The notes below the pieces were generated by a model. The model did no database searches and was not told the DNA's origin. It saw nothing but the letters and a program-made list of their open reading frames with translations. Made by a program: the position numbers and the translations under genes. A stretch of DNA of 64,000 bases from Lachnospiraceae bacterium MD335 (GTDB lineage: Bacteria > Bacillota > Clostridia > Lachnospirales > Lachnospiraceae): NCBI GenBank assembly GCA_000403335.2, contig KE159629.1, forward strand, positions 248,001 through 312,000, written 5' to 3'. Of this stretch, positions 36,539 through 44,347 are shown piece after piece (within the stretch, counting starts at the first letter, position 1; each line of letters opens with the position of its first letter).

Positions 36539-36724
36539 TTGGAGCATAGAGAATTTAGGTATGTTGGTGAGCCTGTTCCAGAATTGAATGAGCAGGAACA
36601 CGCAGCATTTCTTATGAATTTTCAAAGGTCAATCCTTTTATCATTAGAAAAACGGAATCTGTTGACCGCATCACAGCGGGAACGCTGTTTGCTTGAGCTT
36701 GAAAAACAATATCGTCTAAATTAG
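36539..36724 (+). CDS. Small protein upstream of the element 2 recombinase, 61 aa
   Basis: TTG start behind AGGGAGGT; EFRYVGEPVPELNEQEHAAF then LMNFQRSILLSLEKRNLLTA. Small helical proteins like this (SHOCT-like) lie next to serine recombinases in many Firmicute elements. Its place 141 bp upstream of the LSR makes it a candidate accessory or directionality factor; not proven. Confidence 0.65.
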   Translation: MEHREFRYVGEPVPELNEQEHAAFLMNFQRSILLSLEKRNLLTASQRERCLLELEKQYRLN

Positions 36725-36865
36725 AAAAAAGCAACGTCAGGCATAACCGCTTGACGTTTTTACATAGTCAAGTGTGAGAATTACAAATTTGCACATTCGA
36801 CATACCATTTTCAATTAACTATACTGAAAATACGGCAAGGGATTGTCGGGAAAGGAGATATTCTT

Positions 36866-38728
36866 ATGTCAATAGATAAATACGAAACACTAAACCAAGA
36901 AAGGAAGATACAGCACACAAAGAGAAAGGTTGCCGCATACTGCCGTGTATCTACGGACAATGAAGACCAGGCAAATTCATTTGAAAGCCAGCAACGCTAT
37001 TTCAGACAGTATATAGAGCGTAATCCCGATTGGGAGCTTTATGAAGTGTTCGCAGATGAAGGCATCTCTGGTACGAATACGAAAAAACGGAAAGAATTTA
37101 ACCGCATGATTGCATGTGCAAAGAACGGTGATTTTGATTTGATTGTAACAAAAGAAATCTCCCGTTTTGCGAGGAATACCCTTGATAGTATATTCTATAC
37201 CCGCGACCTCAAAAAGCACGGCGTGGGTGTTATCTTTCTAAACGATAACATCAACACTTTAGACGGCGATGCAGAGCTTCGCCTTGCCATTATGTCCTCG
37301 ATTGCACAGGAGGAAAGCCGTAAGACTTCCGAGCGTGTGAAATGGGGGCAGAAACGCCAGATGGAGCAGGGAGTTGTGTTTGGGCGGAGTATGCTTGGCT
37401 ACGATGTGAAAGACGGCAAAATGTATATTAATGAGGATGGGGCAAAAGTTGTCCGTCTGATCTTCCATAAGTTTGTAAATGAGGGGAAAGGAACTCATGT
37501 GATTGCCCGTGAGCTTCGGGAGGAGGGCATTAAGCCCATGCGTGTAAAAGAATGGCAGAACACAGTCATTCTCCGTGTTATCCGCAATGAAAAATACTGT
37601 GGTGATTTGGTGCAGAAGAAAACCTATACGCCAGACTTTTTATCCCATGAGAAGAAAGTAAACCTCGGGCAAGAGGAATTTGTGATTATCAAAGACCATC
37701 ATGAGCCGATTATCTCCCGTGAGCTTTTCGATAAGGCAAACCGCATTTTGGATGAAAAATCGCTTTCACAGGAGGGAAAAGCGAAACACAGCAACCGTTA
37801 TCCATTTTCTGGGAAAATCAAATGCGGATGCTGCGGTTCAAGTTATGTGGCGAGATATAAAACCCGAAAAAATGGAAGCCGCTATAAGGCGTGGCGGTGT
37901 CTTGAAGCTGCAAGGCATGGAAGCCCTCATGTGGACAAAGCAGGGAATCAAGTTGGATGCAGTGGACTTAGTATACGCAACGAAGATGCAACCCACATCA
38001 TGTACCTTGTCACGAGCAGCTTAAAATACAATAAGGAGAAAATCACTAATAATCTGCTTGCTATTATCCAGTCTATTATCGCAATGGATACCGCAGGTAC
38101 AGATAGTGAGAAACTAAAATCGCAGATAAAAGCCATTGAACAAAAGCGCACAAACCTCATTGACCTTTATACATCTGGCGATATTACCAGAGATGAATTT
38201 TCAGCAGCAAAAGCAAAATGTGAGAATGAGATTGCTGAACTGCAATCCGTGATAGGTAGCATAGACAAACAAAGGGAGATGATAGAAAAACAGCAAGAGC
38301 TTGTTGATGAAATTACAGAAGCCATGAATGAGCTTATCAATGGTGTGGAATATGAAGATGATTTTTACAAAGAAATCTTAGATAAAATGGTTGTGAATGA
38401 CAAAGACCATATTGACGTGTATTTGAACCTGCTCCCCCTCAAATGGAGCTACACGGTTGCAAAAAGCGTAAACTGTCCGCAGGGTAGACCGCTAAAAAAA
38501 GCGCAAGCCCCTGAGATGGAACATTTCAGGGGCTTCTCTACCGATATCTGTCAAAAGACCTGCCACAGTGTTGTACGGCATTGTATAGCGCTGCGCCAGA
38601 TAGCGCATGGATGCCGCAAGTTCTCCGTCCGGCCCGCCATACTGGGAGATGATAACCTGTGCAATTTTCGGGTTGGTTTGGGTGATTTTTACAGGAAACT
38701 GCAATCTTTTTTCATAATTCCACATTAA
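36866..38728 (+). CDS. Large serine recombinase of element 2 (integrated form)
   Basis: 620 residues as read in the integrated state. Catalytic Ser in VAAYCRVSTDNEDQ; resolvase helix IVTKEISRFARNTLDS; recombinase domain (about 190-300); zinc ribbon IKCGCCGSSY; coiled coil (about 430-500). Residues after T559 are encoded by the antisense of cotJC, because the attachment core TACC (38539-38542) lies in this frame. In a circle the frame would instead enter 17427 and end with a 73-residue tail. AAAGGAG precedes the ATG. It probably moves element 2 in and out of cotJC. Confidence 0.92.
   Translation: MSIDKYETLNQERKIQHTKRKVAAYCRVSTDNEDQANSFESQQRYFRQYIERNPDWELYEVFADEGISGTNTKKRKEFNRMIACAKNGDFDLIVTKEISRFARNTLDSIFYTRDLKKHGVGVIFLNDNINTLDGDAELRLAIMSSIAQEESRKTSERVKWGQKRQMEQGVVFGRSMLGYDVKDGKMYINEDGAKVVRLIFHKFVNEGKGTHVIARELREEGIKPMRVKEWQNTVILRVIRNEKYCGDLVQKKTYTPDFLSHEKKVNLGQEEFVIIKDHHEPIISRELFDKANRILDEKSLSQEGKAKHSNRYPFSGKIKCGCCGSSYVARYKTRKNGSRYKAWRCLEAARHGSPHVDKAGNQVGCSGLSIRNEDATHIMYLVTSSLKYNKEKITNNLLAIIQSIIAMDTAGTDSEKLKSQIKAIEQKRTNLIDLYTSGDITRDEFSAAKAKCENEIAELQSVIGSIDKQREMIEKQQELVDEITEAMNELINGVEYEDDFYKEILDKMVVNDKDHIDVYLNLLPLKWSYTVAKSVNCPQGRPLKKAQAPEMEHFRGFSTDICQKTCHSVVRHCIALRQIAHGCRKFSVRPAILGDDNLCNFRVGLGDFYRKLQSFFIIPH
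38494..38535 (-). terminator. Terminator inside the right arm of element 2, facing cotJ transcription
   Basis: AAGCCCCTGA (38505-38514) pairs with TCAGGGGCTT (38526-38535). On the minus strand it is followed by GCGC and a run of seven T. It would stop cotJABC transcription just inside the element while it is integrated. Confidence 0.8.
38512..38542. other. Right end and attachment half-site of element 2
   Basis: Read inward on the minus strand: core GGTA, AGAGAAGC, then AATGTTCCA. This mirrors the left end at 17423-17450. In the circle the two would form a near-palindromic attP around TACC. Confidence 0.75.
38539..38725 (-). pseudogene. cotJC: cotJC segment 1 (N-terminal 62 codons)
   Basis: Start ATG overlaps the cotJB stop by one base. 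Reads MWNYEKRLQFPVKITQTNPK, IISQYGGPDGELAASMRYLA, then TVAGLLTDIG, where the element 2 core begins. In place the frame runs on into the element (REAPEMFHLRGLRFF, stop at 38492), giving a 77-residue stub without most metal ligands. Joined to the segment starting TEELAHFE it makes LLTDIGTEELAH, the expected CotJC sequence. Confidence 0.93.
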
Positions 38729-39021
38729 TGATATCCCCCTTCCCACGGCCAGTCTTGTGTGGCCCATTTCCATTCTCCGCAATCCGTATCAATGATACTC
38801 AGTACCAAAGGTCCGTACTTTTGTGTATATTCCGTAACCATTTTATTTTTTGCCATATTATAGTGTTTAAATGCTTCCATCGCCTGCTGGTCGTAGGGGT
38901 GGGTGTCCAAATAAAGATTAAGCTCCTTGAGCACAAAATCCACTTTTCCGATTTCCTGTAAAAGGCGTCTTCGTTCCGCGCATGTATCAGCGTTGCATGT
39001 CTTGTACCCTGTATTCATCAT
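38725..39021 (-). CDS. cotJB: Spore coat protein CotJB
   Basis: 98 residues: AERRRLLQEIGKVDFVLKEL, YLDTHPYDQQAMEAFKHYN and a C-terminal DWPWEGGYH, all typical of CotJB. AAGGAGG precedes two adjacent ATGs; the first overlaps the cotJA stop. CotJB is a small coat component made with CotJC in the mother cell. Confidence 0.93.
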   Translation of the reverse strand: MMNTGYKTCNADTCAERRRLLQEIGKVDFVLKELNLYLDTHPYDQQAMEAFKHYNMAKNKMVTEYTQKYGPLVLSIIDTDCGEWKWATQDWPWEGGYH

Positions 39022-39188
39022 TGAACCCTCCTTCCCGTAAACGGTTTGTTCAGTTCCGGAAAGATGGTGCCCGTTTTATAGGCTTCATCAAGGTTTTCAT
39101 ACATGTTACAGTTTCTCTGCCACGGCACGTATGCCATTGCTGCCGGGAACTGTTCCATATAAGGCATCTGAGGTTTCCATTCCTGCAT
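39018..39188 (-). CDS. cotJA: Spore coat-associated protein CotJA
   Basis: 56 residues: MQEWKPQMPYMEQFPAAMAY, VPWQRNCNMYENLDEAYKTG, ending KPFTGRRVQ. The YVPWQ and Y-NLDEAY-TGT pattern is characteristic of CotJA. GAGGAG precedes the ATG. First gene of cotJABC; stop overlaps the cotJB start. Confidence 0.92.
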   Translation of the reverse strand: MQEWKPQMPYMEQFPAAMAYVPWQRNCNMYENLDEAYKTGTIFPELNKPFTGRRVQ

Positions 39189-39223
39189 AATGTCTACACT
39201 CCTCGATTTTTTATATTTAATAC

Positions 39224-39250
39224 CATATTATGTCATAACATGTGATTGGT
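39224..39250 (-). promoter_or_regulatory. Possible mother-cell sigma (SigE/SigK-like) promoter of cotJABC
   Basis: On the minus strand AC, 16 bp, then CATAATATG. This is near the SigK pattern AC-N16/17-CATANNNTA and the SigE -10. Weak consensus, but placed 36 bp before cotJA. The space to 39434 holds otherwise only the DUF305 leader. Confidence 0.35.
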
Positions 39251-39434
39251 TACTGCAGTGTCTCGATTTTTTGTAATGGGATTGCGGGGGCGGACACGGC
39301 AAAATACCAATCTTAACCGGCTGTGAAAAGCGTGGTTTCTTTGTGAGAACATATGTTTTGTTAAATGCAGACAGGAAACAAAAGCGAAGCTTTGCATATA
39401 TTAATAGTAATAACAATCTCAGAACGGAGAATCC

Positions 39435-40007
39435 ATGAACAGACAATGTTTGGAACCGTGCGTTGCAGCATATCTTAATAAATTTTACTGTATTTTTGAT
39501 GAAATGATGCGGGGAATGTCAGGCACAGGAATAAATTGCAGCATTTCCCATAACTTTATCGTGCAGATGATACCGCACCACAAGGCGGCAATCGAGATGG
39601 CGCAAAATCTCCTGCGATATACTTCCAATCCGTCTTTGCAGGAGATTGCATCAGGCATTGTCACGGAACAGACGAAAAGCATTGCGGAGATGGAAAAAAT
39701 ACTGGATTTTTGCTGCGGATATGAAAATTCGCAGGATGAGCTTTGTATTTATTTAAGCAAAATAAATGCCGTGATGAACCGCATGTTTCATAAGATGAGT
39801 CATGTGTGCGCAACCAATCAGATTAATTGTAACTTTATGCGGGAAATGATACCGCATCACGAGGGCGCGGTGGAGATGTCCAAGACGACGCTTCAATTCG
39901 CAATATGTCCGCAGCTTGTGCCGATACTGGATTCCATTATCAGTTCGCAGGAGCGGGGAATTATTCAGATGCAGAATTTAATGAAATGTTTGGGCTGTGA
40001 AGTGTAA
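39435..40007 (+). CDS. DUF305-family protein with two repeats
   Basis: 190 residues made of two similar halves: HNFIVQMIPHHKAAIEMAQN and FMREMIPHHEGAVEMSKTTL. Each HH-bearing helix is the DUF305 (ferritin-like) signature, which can bind metal. Divergent from cotJABC and next to a coat-type protein, so a role in the spore is plausible but unproven. Confidence 0.82.
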   Translation: MNRQCLEPCVAAYLNKFYCIFDEMMRGMSGTGINCSISHNFIVQMIPHHKAAIEMAQNLLRYTSNPSLQEIASGIVTEQTKSIAEMEKILDFCCGYENSQDELCIYLSKINAVMNRMFHKMSHVCATNQINCNFMREMIPHHEGAVEMSKTTLQFAICPQLVPILDSIISSQERGIIQMQNLMKCLGCEV

Positions 40008-40119
40008 CGTTTTTGGTAAATAAATTTCCAAAATATGCATAGCTTTCATAATTCAGGCAATCCTTTTAGTAGGCAGATAGTGCGAATAAAGCTGTTTGCG
40101 GATAAGGAGGATTGTTATT

Positions 40120-40578
40120 ATGCTATTAAAACAGAAAGAAAAAGACGCTATTACAGAATTGCAGACACAGGAAAAGATCTGCGTGGAAAAATACCGCAGA
40201 TACAAGGAGCAGGCAAAGGATCCAGAATTAAAGACGCTTTTTGGCAGACTGGAGCAGGAGGAGCAGAAGCATTACGATACATTGGGACAGGTGTTAAACG
40301 GGAAGGTTCCGTCATGTGACTGCAACGATTCGGACGGAAAGAATTATAAGCCGCAGGTAACATATGAAGGTGTGGCACAGAACGCGGATAAACAGTCCGA
40401 CAACTTCCTGGCTACGGATTGCATCGGAACGGAAAAATATGTTTCTTCCGAGTATAACACAAATGTATTCAAGTTTGCGGACGCTGCACTGCGTAAGCTT
40501 TTGGCAGACATTCAGATTGAGGAGCAGAACCATGCGGAGATGCTGTACAAATACAAGACGGCAAACGGCATGGCATAA
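40120..40578 (+). CDS. Ferritin-like / CotF-type spore coat protein
   Basis: 152 residues. Helical: KDAITELQTQEKICVEKYRR, GRLEQEEQKHYDTLGQVLNG, later IQIEEQNHAEMLYKYKT. The E-xx-H pairs resemble CotF and rubrerythrin-like four-helix bundles. AAGGAGG precedes the ATG at 40120. Neighbour of the cotJ operon, so probably a coat or sporulation protein. Confidence 0.75.
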   Translation: MLLKQKEKDAITELQTQEKICVEKYRRYKEQAKDPELKTLFGRLEQEEQKHYDTLGQVLNGKVPSCDCNDSDGKNYKPQVTYEGVAQNADKQSDNFLATDCIGTEKYVSSEYNTNVFKFADAALRKLLADIQIEEQNHAEMLYKYKTANGMA

Positions 40579-40750
40579 GACGCGTACGGATAATCGGTTG
40601 AAACGGGACTTTTTGTGTATGTTCCTGCAAACTGCACAAAAGGTTCTGTTTTTATATGGAATGATGTGGGAGAGTGTGATAAAATAAAAAGAAAATAAGT
40701 AATTTTAAGAACATATGTTTTATAGATGAACTATAAAAATTTGGAGGCAA

Positions 40751-41617
40751 ATGATGAAAACAGCAGAATTATTTAAGAAAAAAACGGTATTATCCTATGA
40801 GGTTTTTCCGCCAAAAACGACGGACGATGCGCATACGATTTATGAGGCGCTTGACGGGTTACAGGGGCTTTGTCCCGATTTTATCAGTGTTACATATGGG
40901 GCGGGCGGCGGTACGAACTGCGCCAAAACGCTTGATATTGCAGCGGCTGTAAAAAATCAGTACAAAATTGAAAGTGTTGCGCATTTAAGGGGTTTGGATT
41001 TATCGCGTGACGAGGTGCTGCAGATTATCGGGGAGTTGAACGAAAAAGGGATTGAAAACGTACTTGCACTGCGGGGCGATGCGGTACAGGACACGGTTCC
41101 GACGGGGGATTTCAAGCATGCGGACGAGCTGATTGCCTATATCCGTGCACATAGTGATTTGAATATTCTTGCGGCGTGCTATCCGGAGGGGCATCCTGAG
41201 TGCAAGAGTCTTGCGCAGGATATTGCGTACTTGAAGCGCAAGGCGGACGCGGGCGCAAGTCAGTTGATTACACAGTTTTTCCTTGACAATGAGGATTTTT
41301 ACGGCTTTCTTGAAAAGGTACGTGCGGCGGGGATTACACTTCCGATACAGGCGGGGATTATGCCTGTAACAAACAGGAAGTCGATTGAGCGCATGGTTAA
41401 GATGTGCGGGATTAAGCTTCCGAAAAAGTTTATGCGGATTATGGACCGTTATGAACACAGCCCTGCGGCTTTGCGCGACGCGGGGATTGCGTATGCGATT
41501 GATCAGGTGATTGATTTGCTGGCACATGATGTGGATGGGATTCATTTGTACATTATGAATAAGCCGTATACGGCAAAACGGATTTATGAGGCGGTGCAGA
41601 ACATTATTTCGGCATGA
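40751..41617 (+). CDS. metF: 5,10-methylenetetrahydrofolate reductase
   Basis: 288 residues. LSYEVFPPKTTDDA (the catalytic Glu region), DFISVTYGAGGGTNC, and QLITQFFLDNEDFYGF are family blocks. Reduces methylene-THF to methyl-THF with FAD for methionine synthesis. GGAGG precedes two adjacent ATGs (40751, 40754). The 184 bp after its stop carry no gene. Confidence 0.93.
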   Translation: MMKTAELFKKKTVLSYEVFPPKTTDDAHTIYEALDGLQGLCPDFISVTYGAGGGTNCAKTLDIAAAVKNQYKIESVAHLRGLDLSRDEVLQIIGELNEKGIENVLALRGDAVQDTVPTGDFKHADELIAYIRAHSDLNILAACYPEGHPECKSLAQDIAYLKRKADAGASQLITQFFLDNEDFYGFLEKVRAAGITLPIQAGIMPVTNRKSIERMVKMCGIKLPKKFMRIMDRYEHSPAALRDAGIAYAIDQVIDLLAHDVDGIHLYIMNKPYTAKRIYEAVQNIISA

Positions 41618-41801
41618 TTGACATAAGACGCAAAGTGGTGGTTTTCGGTCATAATGCGGACTATGGTAAACGGATTATGTCGGAAAGGTTTACAAAAGAA
41701 CGGTGTTTTGAAAGAAAGACTGCAAGGAATGACAGTTAATATAAAAAAGAGAAACTGTGTCAGGAAACGTAAAATAAGATAAAACGTAGAGAGGAAAACG
41801 T

Positions 41802-42185
41802 ATGAAAATCGAACATATCGCAATGTATGTAAACGATTTGGAAGGAGCGCGGGATTTTTTTACGAAATATTTTCAAGCGGTTTCCAATGAAGGGTATCAT
41901 AATAAAACGACAGATTTCCGTTCTTATTTTCTGACGTTTGAGGATGGGGCGAGGCTGGAAATCATGCATAAACCGCAAATGCAGGATGCCGAGAAATCTG
42001 TTGCACGCACAGGATATATTCATATTGCATTCAGCGTCGGCAGTGCTAAACGGGTGGACGAGTTGACCAAAATGCTGGAAAACGACGGTTATGCGGTGAT
42101 AAGCGGCCCCCGCACAACAGGCGACGGATATTATGAGAGCTGTGTCGTTGGGATTGAGGGAAATCAAATTGAGATAACGGTGTAA
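41802..42185 (+). CDS. VOC/glyoxalase-superfamily protein
   Basis: 127 residues: IEHIAMYVNDLEGARDFFTK at the start, LTFEDGARLEIMHKP, GYIHIAFSVGSAKRVDELTK, and a C-terminal ESCVVGIEGNQIEITV. Two beta-alpha-beta-beta-beta units with His and Glu ligands mark a VOC metalloprotein. The reaction is unknown. GAGAGG precedes the ATG. Confidence 0.85.
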   Translation: MKIEHIAMYVNDLEGARDFFTKYFQAVSNEGYHNKTTDFRSYFLTFEDGARLEIMHKPQMQDAEKSVARTGYIHIAFSVGSAKRVDELTKMLENDGYAVISGPRTTGDGYYESCVVGIEGNQIEITV

Positions 42186-42240
42186 ATGTTTAATATTGAA
42201 TCCCTCTGCGGATACCGTAAAACGACGGACAGGGGACGCC

Positions 42241-43203
42241 TTATACGGGAGTGTCAGTGTGATAATTGGCGATGGAGCAGTCCCGAAACAGGCTGTTTAC
42301 CGCAATTTTGTATTCGCTGTAAGTGGACGCTTTTCGGATTTTTTTGAGGTGTTTTTCTGCGCCTTCAAAGCTTTCGATAAAATAGGTCCACAAGTCTTTC
42401 ATTTTGAAAAGAGTAGGTGTTTCCCCCGACATTTGTGCGGCGTAGCCTTCAAAAATTTCATCGTGAAATGCCTTGAACGTGTCTTTTGAACACGAATTAA
42501 TAATTTTGTGTTCATCTAACTGCGAAACCAATGCAGGATTGCGCAGAATGCCGCGCCCAATCATCACGCAGTCCGTTTGCGGAGCCGCGTCAAGCAGCAT
42601 TGAAAGGCTTTTCGGGGAAGTGATGTCTCCGTTATAGCATAGCGGAATTCCGGGGAGTGCGGCGAGCGCAGATGCAAACGCCTCTTTATGCGGCGTCAAT
42701 TTGTAAAATTCTTTTTGCAGGCGCGGGTGGATAATCAGCTCGGCAAGCGGGTATTTCTCATAAATTGCAAGTATGGTTTCCCACTCGTCAACCGATGCAA
42801 TCCCGATGCGGGTTTTTATGGAAATATGCAGCGGCGACTGTGCGTAGATTTCATATAAAAAGCGGTCAAGTTCGTCAGGCACGCTTAGAAATCCCGCGCC
42901 GCGCTTTCTTGCCGTGACTGTACCGGAAGGGCAGCCGAGGTTGAGATTGACGGTATCATAGCCGTATTCCGCGATTTTGCGTGTAATTTGCAGAAATTCC
43001 TCCGCGCGGTTTGTCAGAATTTGCGGAACGACGCTAAGTCCCTGATTGTGTTCGGGAAGGATTTCGTTTAATTCGCGGCGGTTCATTTTTTTGCTTGCAA
43101 TGAACGGTGTGAAATATTTGTCAATTCCGCCGAAATAGCGGTTGTAGACAGTTCTGTAAATGTATGTCGTAATCCCCTCCATTGGGGCAAGGTAAAATTT
43201 CAT
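42241..43203 (-). CDS. dus: tRNA-dihydrouridine synthase
   Basis: 320 residues from the ATG at 43203 behind GGAGG. FYLAPMEGITTYIYRTVYN, VNLNLGCPSGTVTARKRGAG with the catalytic Cys, SIKTRIG, and MIGRGILRNP are Dus family blocks. FMN enzyme that reduces uridines in tRNA loops. Confidence 0.93.
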   Translation of the reverse strand: MKFYLAPMEGITTYIYRTVYNRYFGGIDKYFTPFIASKKMNRRELNEILPEHNQGLSVVPQILTNRAEEFLQITRKIAEYGYDTVNLNLGCPSGTVTARKRGAGFLSVPDELDRFLYEIYAQSPLHISIKTRIGIASVDEWETILAIYEKYPLAELIIHPRLQKEFYKLTPHKEAFASALAALPGIPLCYNGDITSPKSLSMLLDAAPQTDCVMIGRGILRNPALVSQLDEHKIINSCSKDTFKAFHDEIFEGYAAQMSGETPTLFKMKDLWTYFIESFEGAEKHLKKIRKASTYSEYKIAVNSLFRDCSIANYHTDTPV

Positions 43204-43299
43204 AATTCTCCTCCATTTTGTATCATTCATAACGAATTGTTCTGCAGGCGTACGCATTTATTGTATATGCCACAAGAATGTATGGATTTTATCCATTAC

Positions 43300-43326
43300 A
43301 ATGATGATACAGAATCGTTATCATTA
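43300..43326 (+). promoter_or_regulatory. Possible Fur-type site upstream of the esterase
   Basis: AATGATGATA and GTTATCATTA form an imperfect dyad around 7 bp, recalling the Fur box GATAATGATAATCATTATC. Weak, but placed 50 bp before a siderophore-esterase-like gene. Confidence 0.35.
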
Positions 43327-43374
43327 TAATTTGTAACACGTGTTCAAGTCAAGTTCAGAAACGGAGCATCGGGA

Positions 43375-44076
43375 ATGGAATATCAGAAAATCATAAAAAA
43401 AGAAGAAAGCAACAAAAAAATCACAATTTATCCAGGCAAAGCTTCGGACATGCCTGTGATATACCTGAACGCTGTTTCAGAGGAAGAAGGCGACAAGGTT
43501 TATCAGGTGCTGTCGCAAAATGATTGTCCGGATTTTTCGCTTATTGTGATAAGCGGACTGGAATGGAATCACGATATGGCGCCGTGGGATGCTGCGCCTG
43601 TATTCGACAAAGGCGGTGAGCCGTTTACGCAGGGCGCGGACGCGTATTTAAAACAACTGACGACGGAAATTATTCCAAGCGCTGAATGCTGTATCCAAGG
43701 AAAAGCGGCATGGAGAGGGCTGGCGGGGTATTCCCTTGCAGGTCTGTTCGCCGTTTACGCCATGTATCAGACACCCCTTTTTGACCGAATTGCAAGCATT
43801 TCCGGTTCGCTTTGGTTTCCCGGATTTGCGGCGTATGCTGTTTCGAATGAGTTGGTAAAAAAGCCAAAACGCCTGTACTTTTCGCTTGGTGATGTGGAGA
43901 GTAAAACCAAAAATCCGTATCTGAAAACAGTGCAAAGTCGTACGGAAGAGTTGGAGGCGTTTTATCGCAAGCAGAGCATTGAGACAACGTTTTGCAGGAA
44001 TACGGGCGGACATTTTAAGGATACGGACCAGCGTATGGCGGCAGGGATTTTATGGCTGTTATCAAAACTGCCTTAA
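43375..44076 (+). CDS. Alpha/beta hydrolase, siderophore-esterase-like
   Basis: 233 residues. GLAGYSLAGLFAVYAMY holds the nucleophile Ser in GxSxxG; the late GGHFKD gives the catalytic His. The layout resembles esterase D/BesA-type enzymes that open ferric-siderophore esters. With a possible Fur site upstream an iron role is plausible. Other esters cannot be excluded. Confidence 0.7.
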   Translation: MEYQKIIKKEESNKKITIYPGKASDMPVIYLNAVSEEEGDKVYQVLSQNDCPDFSLIVISGLEWNHDMAPWDAAPVFDKGGEPFTQGADAYLKQLTTEIIPSAECCIQGKAAWRGLAGYSLAGLFAVYAMYQTPLFDRIASISGSLWFPGFAAYAVSNELVKKPKRLYFSLGDVESKTKNPYLKTVQSRTEELEAFYRKQSIETTFCRNTGGHFKDTDQRMAAGILWLLSKLP

Positions 44077-44167
44077 AAATTTAAATTCCGAAGGGCTGGG
44101 AGTTCAATGTAAAAATCATTGAAAGACAGGTGTTTTTATGGTAAGGTAACTTATGAGAGAATCGTGA

Positions 44168-44314
44168 GCCTATAGTCCGGTCACAGAGCTTGTCCGAAAT
44201 TTTGAGAAAGTTCTGAATGCGACATTAGATCAGAAAGGGGTTATTGTTGCCTCGTTTTTGCATAATATTCATAACAGCGTAATTCCTGTCTTAAAATACA
44301 ACGATGAACTTTAA
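44168..44314 (+). pseudogene. Unrecognised C-terminal coding remnant
   Basis: 48 open codons, AYSPVTELVRNFEKVLNATL then DQKGVIVASFLHNIHNSV, ending TAA, with no start codon. It looks protein-like but has no family that I recognise. It fills the 270-bp gap between the esterase and nfo, which otherwise shows nothing. Confidence 0.3.
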
Positions 44315-44347
44315 AGAAAAATAAAAAAGTAGTAGAAGGAGAAATAT

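Larger units (their letters stand above)
17423..38542. mobile_element. Element 2: composite ICE-derived serine-recombinase element inside cotJC, about 21 kb
   Basis: Bounded by TACC at 17423-17426 and 38539-38542, with cotJC codons outside both ends. The inner arms are imperfect inverted repeats sharing AGAGAAGC and AATGTTCCA, as expected for recombinase binding sites. It carries defence genes (AbiE, ABC-three-component remnant), broken ICE genes, a long regulator/resistance cassette, a sigma-like protein, a MazF-type toxin and an LSR at the right end. No relaxase, coupling protein or transfer genes are present, so it cannot move by conjugation alone. Confidence 0.85.

Noticed and set aside
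38492-38782. A 96-residue protein starting MRRMEMGHTR
   Set aside because: The upstream part is the cotJB end in another frame, and the end REAPEMFHLRG is element 2 sequence.
41618-41801. Possible gene or RNA between metF and the VOC gene
   Set aside because: Short frames only, no ribosome binding site, no clear hairpin.
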